DNA from: Opitutaceae bacterium
GTDB taxonomy: Bacteria > Verrucomicrobiota > Verrucomicrobiia > Opitutales > Opitutaceae
Direction: 5' to 3'
NCBI GenBank assembly: GCA_028280955.1
Contig: JANQKU010000008.1
Span: forward strand, 1-45,460
Length of the DNA stretch: 45,460 nt
Every line of letters starts with the position of its first letter. Positions within the stretch are counted from its first letter, which is position 1. The notes beneath the pieces are model-generated. The model made no database searches. It had not been told where the DNA came from and worked only from the letters and a program-made list of their open reading frames with translations. Both the position numbers and the translations under genes were made by a program. This document shows, one piece after another, positions 1-5,757 of this stretch.

Positions 1-39
1 ATTAGGCTAACAGATTGATTTTTATAAGAGTTTGTTATT

Positions 40-522
40 ATGGCAAAATCGCAAAAATTAGCAAAAAAGAAGAAAGAGAAGCCGGTTTTCTTGAAGGAAG
101 TTCAAATCAAATTTAAGAAAAAACGGGTTAAGAATGGGGCTCCTGTAAATGAGCCTATTTCGCATTCCCAACAGGTTTACGAATTATTCAAGGATTTAGA
201 GAATGAAACAAAGGAGAAGCTTATCTGTATCAGTTTGGATATTAAGGCGAAGATTCTTTGCTTTGAAGTAGTTGCGATAGGTTCAATTAATAGCGTTTAT
301 GCCCGTCCGGTAGAAGTTATTAGAACGTCAATTCCATGGAATCCCTATGGTTTTGTGATTGTACACAATCACCCTTCTGGAGACCCCTCGCCAAGTAAAT
401 CAGATAAGGAGTTCACCTCCAAATTACAAAAAGCAATCGAAACCCTTGGCTGTGAGTTGTATGATCATATCATCATTGGCGACGACACTTACTTCAGCTT
501 TTCAGATGCCGGTTTGCTATGA
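40..522 (+). CDS. RadC/JAB-domain putative metalloprotease-like protein
   Basis: A 160-residue protein with a lysine-rich N-terminus (about residues 1-35) followed by a JAB/MPN+ domain. The zinc-site signature HNHPSGDPSPSKSD is at residues 109-122: His109, His111 and Asp122 are the expected metal ligands, and Glu59 is a candidate for the catalytic glutamate. This is the C-terminal half of RadC (UPF0758). The helix-hairpin-helix half that full-length RadC (about 220-230 residues) carries is absent, replaced by the basic segment. RadC-like JAB proteins are common on phages, plasmids and defence islands, and their biochemical role is unresolved. The gene lies 35 bp upstream of the retron effector on the same strand, so co-transcription is plausible. 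Family assignment is firm; any link to retron function is inference. Confidence 0.85.
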   Translation: MAKSQKLAKKKKEKPVFLKEVQIKFKKKRVKNGAPVNEPISHSQQVYELFKDLENETKEKLICISLDIKAKILCFEVVAIGSINSVYARPVEVIRTSIPWNPYGFVIVHNHPSGDPSPSKSDKEFTSKLQKAIETLGCELYDHIIIGDDTYFSFSDAGLL

Positions 523-557
523 TCTTCAAGTGAGATTTTGAATCTCAAAGACGATAA

Positions 558-1460
558 ATGGTTTCTTCGAAAATTAATCAGATTTATGATTCTGCCAGAG
601 AATTTTTTATTTCTTTTGGTTATACAAAGAGGGAATATTCAATTTTTTTATGTGGTGCTTCTTCACGAAACAATAAATCCCTCAGGGCTCCCATTAAGGA
701 CGAAATAAAAAGCATTAGATCTAATTATAATTATTTAGTTTATTATCCAGAAGATTTGTTTGTAGAACTCATCTATGGACATAGAAGAAGGGATCTTCTT
801 CAATTGGAGAACCTTTTGGCAAGGAGCGTTAATGCGATCGCAATCTTGGTCGAGAGTGCTGGGGCAATCGCGGAATTGGGAGCATTTTCTAATCACGAGA
901 AATTGGCGAATAAGCTAATTATTATAGCTGATAGTAAATATGAAAATGACAATAGTTTTATTAACCAAGGGCCGATTAGATATCTAAAGACTAAAACAAA
1001 GAGTAAGGTTAAATTTTTTGATATCTGCGTTGAGAATCAAGCGGAGATGGCGAATTTTATTGTGAATTCTACTCGTGAGATTTCTCAAAATTATCCTATA
1101 GAGAAGTCAGTCTTGAATCCTATTCACGCGTATAGGTTTTATTTAGCTCTTATTTACATTTTTGATCCAATTGAAAAAAGTTTGTTACTGAAAATAATTG
1201 AGAAAAATGAAAAAAGAAACCCTAATGATTTAGACTTAATTGATACCGTTGAAACGGTAATTAGTTGGTTTCATACGGAAGGAAAAATATATACGACCCC
1301 ACAAGGGTTCTCGATTACTGGGGAAGGTAGAAAAGATCTTATAGAATCGAACACACATAAAGCGACATACAATATTTTAGAATTCCTTCGTCCTGCTAGA
1401 ATTGAAGCATTAAATATAACTTTGCGTAAGAAGTACAATGATTTGCCAATCCATCCTTAG
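558..1460 (+). CDS. Retron type II-A effector, nucleoside deoxyribosyltransferase-like
   Basis: A 300-residue toxin-like effector that matches my recollection of the Ec86/Eco1 retron effector along its length. A Rossmann-like start reads IFLCG (residues 29-33), then YYPEDLF (62-68), LLQLENLLA (80-88) and the active-site segment ESAGAIAELGAFSN (99-112), where Glu106 corresponds to the catalytic glutamate of the Eco1 effector. A further shared stretch is SFINQGPIRYL (133-143). The C-terminal third (about 185-300) is predicted to be a winged-helix region. In Eco1 the homologue is an N-glycosidase-type effector held inactive by the msDNA-RT filament and released on phage infection. The gene sits directly upstream of the msr-msd RNA and RT, the type II-A order. 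Its last five codons form the a1 arm of the RNA. Base composition is AT-rich compared with the backbone, consistent with transfer. Confidence 0.92.
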   Translation: MVSSKINQIYDSAREFFISFGYTKREYSIFLCGASSRNNKSLRAPIKDEIKSIRSNYNYLVYYPEDLFVELIYGHRRRDLLQLENLLARSVNAIAILVESAGAIAELGAFSNHEKLANKLIIIADSKYENDNSFINQGPIRYLKTKTKSKVKFFDICVENQAEMANFIVNSTREISQNYPIEKSVLNPIHAYRFYLALIYIFDPIEKSLLLKIIEKNEKRNPNDLDLIDTVETVISWFHTEGKIYTTPQGFSITGEGRKDLIESNTHKATYNILEFLRPARIEALNITLRKKYNDLPIHP

Positions 1461-1611
1461 CTGGCTAAATATAGCTTGTGAGCCGTGTTTCACGACTCCT
1501 CATCTAAACTCAGGTTTGGATCTTACACTTGCTCGCTCCATGCGACCAAGTGTAAGACGGCTTCGCCGTCTTACAAAGCACCTTCGGTGCTTGTGGTAAG
1601 GATGGATTGGC
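1445..1611 (+). ncRNA. Retron msr-msd noncoding RNA
   Basis: The boundaries are set by a perfect 15-nt inverted repeat: a1 GCCAATCCATCCTTA at 1445-1459 and a2 at 1597-1611. G1460 follows a1 in the context TTAGC, as the branching guanosine does in Ec86, so it is the predicted 2'-OH priming site. The msr part has a short hairpin (1464-1475) and a hairpin at 1480-1498 with a UUU loop, a feature also found in Ec86 msr. A third hairpin is at 1503-1520. The msd part (about 1521-1596) holds a long hairpin (1521-1557), a second palindrome centred at 1563 and a hairpin with a TTC loop at 1576-1592. RT-DNA would be roughly 70-80 nt by this reading. The RT start codon follows a2 by 15 nt. Exact transcript ends and msDNA termini are inferred. 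Confidence 0.88.
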
Positions 1612-1626
1612 TCCCTTTTCTTCTCT

Positions 1627-2565
1627 ATGAATAGTGAATTATTGAGAATTCTAAATTTGCCTCTTCTTCAGAATGAGGAAGAGGTAGCATATGGAATGCA
1701 TCTTGACGTTGATCGTCTAAGAACTTTGTCGAGAAATGATTCGCGCCACTATAAACGATACCCTATCTTCAAAAAATCTGGTGGCTATAGGATTATTGAG
1801 CAGCCTACGAGGGAACTTAAGGCCGTTCAGGCTTGGATTCTAAGAAATATTTTAGACAAACTTCACCCATCATCCAATGCCACTGCATACATTAAAGGCG
1901 TTAATTTGTTAAGGAATGTCATTCCACACAGTGCAAATAGATACTTTTTATGTTTAGATATAAAAGACTTTTTTACCTCTATACCTTACTTCGAAGTCTG
2001 TAAGATCTTTTTGCTTATCGGGTATTCGGGAAAGGTTAGTTCCTTTTTGTCAAAATTATGTACGACAAGAGGTCATTTGCCTCAAGGGGGCGTTACCTCT
2101 CCGGCGTTATCAAACTTGACAACGACTAAGCTCGATAGACGAATTCAAGGATTATGTTCAAGAAGTAATGTAACGTTTACTCGATATGCGGATGATTTGA
2201 CGATGGCGTCGAATCATCCAGAAGTTTTAAAAGGACTAATTCCAACAGCCTTGAAGGTTTTGAGGTCGGAAGGCTTTGAGCATAATCAGAATAAACTTCG
2301 TCTGTTAGGCCCTAATAATTCGTGCAAAGTTACGGGATTGTTAAAAAACAGCTCAGAACCTAAGTTCGGAATAGGTAATAAAAAGAAGAAAAGAATGAGA
2401 TGCATCATGCATAGATTGGTGATAAAAGGTCTCGTTGATGAAACCTATCCGACGGAATCATCGATTGAAGGCTGGTTAAATTTTGTTAAGGGTGTTGATA
2501 GACCATCATATGATTCTATGAAACAGTATTGGGAGAGATTGAAGTTAAAACCTTTGGTTAATTAG
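1627..2565 (+). CDS. Retron reverse transcriptase (Ec86/Eco1-like)
   Basis: A 312-residue retron RT. Palm motifs are LDIKDFF (110-116, first catalytic Asp111), LPQGGVTSPALSNL (151-164) and RYADDL (186-191, Asp189/Asp190). The retron-specific VTG motif, used for specific msr recognition, is at residues 235-237. The stretch ELKAVQAWILRNILDKL (63-79) is nearly the same as my memory of the Eco1 RT, as are segments around LDRRIQG. The enzyme uses the folded msr RNA as primer scaffold and copies msd into a branched RNA-DNA hybrid. The product also acts as a structural partner that restrains the effector. No clear Shine-Dalgarno precedes the ATG; the a2 arm ends 15 nt upstream, so translation may depend on upstream readthrough or on RNA folding. 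Confidence 0.95.
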   Translation: MNSELLRILNLPLLQNEEEVAYGMHLDVDRLRTLSRNDSRHYKRYPIFKKSGGYRIIEQPTRELKAVQAWILRNILDKLHPSSNATAYIKGVNLLRNVIPHSANRYFLCLDIKDFFTSIPYFEVCKIFLLIGYSGKVSSFLSKLCTTRGHLPQGGVTSPALSNLTTTKLDRRIQGLCSRSNVTFTRYADDLTMASNHPEVLKGLIPTALKVLRSEGFEHNQNKLRLLGPNNSCKVTGLLKNSSEPKFGIGNKKKKRMRCIMHRLVIKGLVDETYPTESSIEGWLNFVKGVDRPSYDSMKQYWERLKLKPLVN

Positions 2566-2704
2566 AAAATTGCGTCCCTTTAATACCTTTCTATGACAAG
2601 AGATGTAATGGATGTAAGTTTATGTGAATAAATGGTTTATAGATTCGATTGACATTGCATTCTAACTAGACAAAATTTGCTTGAATATGCATGCATAGCC
2701 CCAC

Positions 2705-3409
2705 ATGGAAAAAGGTTCACTGAAGATGAAAGAGTCTGACCTTACAAATCCAGTTGAAAATTGGCTTCTAGATCAAGGGTATCTAGTAAGACGTGAATTT
2801 CGTAATGCTTGGGGAATATGTGATTTGGTCGCATTAAGTCCCAATCCAACTGCGATTCGGCATAGACTTAAACTAGGTCAAAAAACTTCAATTGGTTCTG
2901 TTAGTCGATTTTCAATATTGGATGTGATTCCAGATGTAGAAATTGGGAGATCAGTCCACATTAATACTGTTTGTAAAAAATTATCAGGGATATTGTGCTC
3001 TGATCGAATTGAGACACATGTGAAATCTCTTTTGAAAATGGGCTTTTTGTCTCAACCCAAAAAGAACCATCTTCAAAAAATAAACGGTTGGCACTGTATA
3101 GAAAAAAAGGTGATAGCGGTTGAATTAAAATTAAATCGAATTCAAGAAGCGATTTATCAGGCTCGAAACAATCAACTTTTTGCAGACTTAAGTTATATTG
3201 GTCTTCCGAAGCAGAAAATAAAAACGCTTAAGAGCAAGAATTTCTATCCCGAACTTGTAGAATACGGTATTGGCGTAATCTCCATTGATGGATCAGAAGT
3301 TAAGGTGGTATTGGATCCTAGCGAGGAAAGTTTTAAGCCAAGAGAAGTGTTACGTGCCTATTCAGCGGAAAGATTTTGGCCTGACTTAGTCAAAGGCAAA
3401 GTGTCATAA
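2705..3409 (+). CDS. PD-(D/E)XK-like nuclease-fold protein with winged-helix insertion
   Basis: A 234-residue protein with the layout of a PD-(D/E)XK fold. Residues 16-43 hold a helix with Glu18, then a strand ending WGICDLVAL with Asp40. The E-x-K element is at VELKL (139-143, Glu140 and Lys142), followed by a helix rich in Gln. Between the two halves lies an insertion (about 80-120) that looks like a winged helix (VCKKLSGILCSDRIETHVKS). It could be a nuclease or a catalytically altered DNA-binding sensor. It follows the retron RT by 139 bp on the same strand and is AT-rich like the rest of the island. Its last 20 bp overlap the convergent gene ending at 3390. An alternative ATG at 2726 has a better spaced AAAAAGG upstream. 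Fold assignment is inference from motifs; specific function is unknown. Confidence 0.55.
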   Translation: MEKGSLKMKESDLTNPVENWLLDQGYLVRREFRNAWGICDLVALSPNPTAIRHRLKLGQKTSIGSVSRFSILDVIPDVEIGRSVHINTVCKKLSGILCSDRIETHVKSLLKMGFLSQPKKNHLQKINGWHCIEKKVIAVELKLNRIQEAIYQARNNQLFADLSYIGLPKQKIKTLKSKNFYPELVEYGIGVISIDGSEVKVVLDPSEESFKPREVLRAYSAERFWPDLVKGKVS

Positions 3410-4586
3410 GTTGCTCCGCGATTATCTCAGGTCTTCTAGCTCGGCCTTCAATGGGAAGATTTTCTTTATTTTTTCCACAAACAAACGCAGCAGAAAAATC
3501 TTGAAATAAAGCCAATGGCCTTCCTTCTTTGGAATTGTCCTCGAGATTTGAATACCATTCAGAACAAAATTTAACAATCTGTTCCCGACAAAGGTCTGGG
3601 TCATCCAGATATGCATTGAAACGCTTGTGCAGTTGCTTAAATTCTTCTTCTTCCTTAGCATATTCGGGAAGTTTTTTAATCTCATTGGAAAGCCAATCTT
3701 CCACCCCTTTATTTATAGGAATGGTTCGTTTCAAGCAATTGATAGCAACTTTGTTTTTCGGAGGATTCCCATGCCCAGAAATAGTAGGATAATTATATTG
3801 ATAGTTTGCCCCCATGCCGACTAATGGCATATCAATTAATCCCCTACACCAAAGTAATATATTTAGAGCCCAGTAAGGGCCTCCGGCAAAAAAATTAAAA
3901 TTAAATTCTTTTCTAATCTCTTGATGTAAGTCTATTAACCGAGGGAATCGAACTGTCTTAAATTTTGAACTTCCGATTTGATCTTGCAATTTTTCATCTA
4001 CTATCCAGATGCCCCAAAGACCGAATTCTAACTTTTTTTGAATTTGTCCAATGTAAGAAATAATTTTGTTTCTGTCTACTTTACCCGTGAAGAGGGATTG
4101 ATTCTCTATTACTAACGGAAGAATGATTTTAAAAGTGTAGTTATTTAATTTAAGGATTCCATTGGCTAATTCAGCAATTTCTCTATTTATTTTTCTTCGC
4201 TGAATATCACCGTCATATGGTAATTGTGGAAGGGATACATATGAAGGATTATAACTAGAGATTTTTTCAAAAAAAGCTTCTAAGAGGATGCCTATTTGAT
4301 CTTTTTTTAAGCTGCTGAAGCCGGATTTGACAATGTCATCAAAAAAAGGAAGTGAGCTAACAAATTTGTGGTATGGAGTTTTGGTTGAGGTCTGATTACC
4401 TAGATCACTTTTCTTTAACCGACATAGGCCCTCAAATCCGGCATCTAGCCAAAGCTTTTGCCTCTCTTTTGGGAAGAGGTCATCAACTCTATCTATTTTG
4501 CTAAATAATATCTCAGAATCTGAAAAGTGCTTTCTATAAAGTTTAATATCTTTCTTTGAGTTCAAATAAGGGATACATTTAGACAT
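3390..4586 (-). CDS. Uncharacterised protein paired with FRG-domain gene
   Basis: A 398-residue soluble protein that I do not recognise. No signal peptide or convincing membrane segment is visible. The middle alternates hydrophobic strands and helices (for example SYVSLPQLPY near 115, FKIILPLVIEN near 155, GLWGIWIVDE near 193, and NFNFFAGGPYWALNI near 232), which could indicate a TIM-barrel-like core; this is weak. A Gly/Pro-rich segment (ISGHGNPPKNK) and a charged C-terminal helix region follow. The start ATG is one base after the stop of the FRG gene, with AAAGGA just upstream, so the two are translationally coupled. It ends convergently, overlapping the upstream plus-strand gene by 20 bp. 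The pairing suggests a partner, sensor or immunity role for the FRG protein, but nothing in the sequence proves this. Confidence 0.7.
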   Translation of the reverse strand: MSKCIPYLNSKKDIKLYRKHFSDSEILFSKIDRVDDLFPKERQKLWLDAGFEGLCRLKKSDLGNQTSTKTPYHKFVSSLPFFDDIVKSGFSSLKKDQIGILLEAFFEKISSYNPSYVSLPQLPYDGDIQRRKINREIAELANGILKLNNYTFKIILPLVIENQSLFTGKVDRNKIISYIGQIQKKLEFGLWGIWIVDEKLQDQIGSSKFKTVRFPRLIDLHQEIRKEFNFNFFAGGPYWALNILLWCRGLIDMPLVGMGANYQYNYPTISGHGNPPKNKVAINCLKRTIPINKGVEDWLSNEIKKLPEYAKEEEEFKQLHKRFNAYLDDPDLCREQIVKFCSEWYSNLEDNSKEGRPLALFQDFSAAFVCGKNKENLPIEGRARRPEIIAEQLMTLCL

Positions 4587-4587
4587 T

Positions 4588-5373
4588 TTAGATCTTTCCT
4601 TTTAGGTAGTTACAAATGTGTTCAGGTTCGGGAAAGACATACATTTCTGATACCGCAACTCGATCTAGTTCCCTTAGGAGTTTAGACTTGTATTTTTTGA
4701 GTATTGGTAATGCTACGAGTGAAGGTGCTTGCTTTCTGTCTAAGTCGAAACGGTTTCCATGAATTGTGAATGCTCCTTTTTGTTGTATGATTCTCTCAGA
4801 ATTCCATGTTGGTAGGACAGCCAGAACTTTCTTCCCATTTTTTCTTTGAGAACATTGAGCAGTAAGGTAGCTATTAATCAGTTTCTTGTCTTCGGCGACG
4901 GAAAGAACGACCTCTTTTTTTGCAGTGCCTCTGTTTAGATTTTCGGGGTTGAAGCTATAGACGATTCCATCGGTTTCAGGATTTGAAACGCATGAAAAAT
5001 ATAGGGCGATCAATGGATTCAACGTCCAATCAAGCAATCGAGTGGGAAGACCATAATGTTGTGCTAATTGATTCCATCGAAGCAGGTCGTCATCAGCTGG
5101 AGGTTTCTCGAGTTTGTAAGTGTACATTCTCCTAAACTCATCTAAAGAGGAAATTGCTCTTTCGCGTTCTTCGATCGTCTCATAGCGAAGGGCTGAAGGA
5201 GCAAGGCGATATGAGTATTGGCTGTGACCACGGTACCAAAATACATCATTTGGAGTACTCGTAGGACTATCCAGTACGGACAGATAATCTCCTAAGTTTT
5301 TTACCTCACTTGATAGTATTTCACAGTCAGCAGCTTTTTCTGAAATCCTTTTTTTTGTTCTTGGATTGATCAT
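4588..5373 (-). CDS. FRG-domain protein
   Basis: A 261-residue protein with the FRG domain named for its Phe-Arg-Gly core. The first block is VFWYRGHSQYSYRLAPSALR (44-63), with Arg48-Gly49. The second is QLAQHYGLPTRLLDWT (102-117), with Arg112 and Asp115, followed by NPLIALYFSC (119-128). These are the diagnostic FRG segments. FRG proteins are frequent in phage-defence and toxin-like loci, often with a conserved partner; their activity is not settled. It is the first gene of a tight two-gene operon with the 398-residue gene. AGAGGG abuts the ATG too closely to be a normal ribosome binding site. The same frame stays open upstream to a TAG at about 5571, so a longer N-terminus using a non-ATG start cannot be excluded. 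Confidence 0.88.
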   Translation of the reverse strand: MINPRTKKRISEKAADCEILSSEVKNLGDYLSVLDSPTSTPNDVFWYRGHSQYSYRLAPSALRYETIEERERAISSLDEFRRMYTYKLEKPPADDDLLRWNQLAQHYGLPTRLLDWTLNPLIALYFSCVSNPETDGIVYSFNPENLNRGTAKKEVVLSVAEDKKLINSYLTAQCSQRKNGKKVLAVLPTWNSERIIQQKGAFTIHGNRFDLDRKQAPSLVALPILKKYKSKLLRELDRVAVSEMYVFPEPEHICNYLKGKI

Positions 5374-5643
5374 CCCTCTTTCTGAGTAAGTAAATTTACA
5401 ATTTTTTTTGCAAGCTTTTGGAAGACAGGCTCTATGAAAACAAAAAACCCTTTTGTTTACGATTTCAGAATGAAAAACTGCTGGTGCTTTTGAAATTGTA
5501 ACCCTTTTTGTAACCCGACACTGAAATTTGGGGTTTTTCGGGGTTATTTGGGGAAAAGAATTTTCGACCTAAGTCATTCATGATGAGACACTAGGCGACT
5601 CGCGGAGATTTCTGCAAACTGCTGGTTAACAATAGGTTTTGCG
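5374..5643. other. AT-rich island border, no gene seen
   Basis: This stretch separates the FRG operon from the truncated tRNA. On the minus strand it carries a tandem GGGTTACA (5498-5516) spaced by AAAAA, and homopolymer runs of G and A. The FRG reading frame extends into it from the ATG up to a TAG at about 5571, without a convincing start codon. I see no integrase gene, no tRNA 3' half and no group I intron core. It is most likely the outermost part of the mobile island plus the FRG operon promoter region. Confidence 0.4.
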
Positions 5644-5681
5644 TTATGAGTCCCCTGCTCTAACCACTGAGCTAAGGGCCC
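5644..5681 (-). pseudogene. 5' half of a tRNA gene, tRNA-Ile2(CAT)-like
   Basis: Read on the minus strand, positions 5681 to 5644 give a canonical tRNA 5' half. It has a 7-nt acceptor strand GGGCCCT, then TA, a D arm GCTC-AGTGGTTA-GAGC, base 26 A, anticodon strand GGGGA and loop CTCATAA with anticodon CAT. This is tRNA positions 1-38, and it resembles E. coli tRNA-Ile2 more than elongator tRNA-Met. The next bases (CGCAA) cannot pair with GGGGA, and no T arm or 3' acceptor strand follows. The gene is therefore broken at the 3' edge of the anticodon loop, exactly where the AT-rich island begins. The likely meaning is a displaced or deleted attachment-site half left by island integration at a tRNA gene. 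Confidence 0.75.
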
Positions 5682-5757
5682 AACAAAGGGCTTGGGCAAA
5701 GATCCATGCGTAAACTTGCCCAGAGGTCGAGCAGTTTCCGATAAAGAGGAAAAATTT

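Noticed and set aside
1503-1592. CRISPR-like or REP-type repeat cluster
   Set aside because: The palindromes are all different and lie between the a1 and a2 arms, so they are explained as msr-msd hairpins.
5374-5681. Group I intron in the tRNA anticodon loop
   Set aside because: Such introns do occur in tRNA-Ile(CAU), but no tRNA 3' exon or T arm is found on the minus strand beyond the break, and I see no intron core.
5694-5721. GGGCAA/TTGCCC hairpin after the TIGR03546-like gene as a terminator
   Set aside because: The stem is only 6 bp with a 16-nt loop and no T tract follows on the minus strand.
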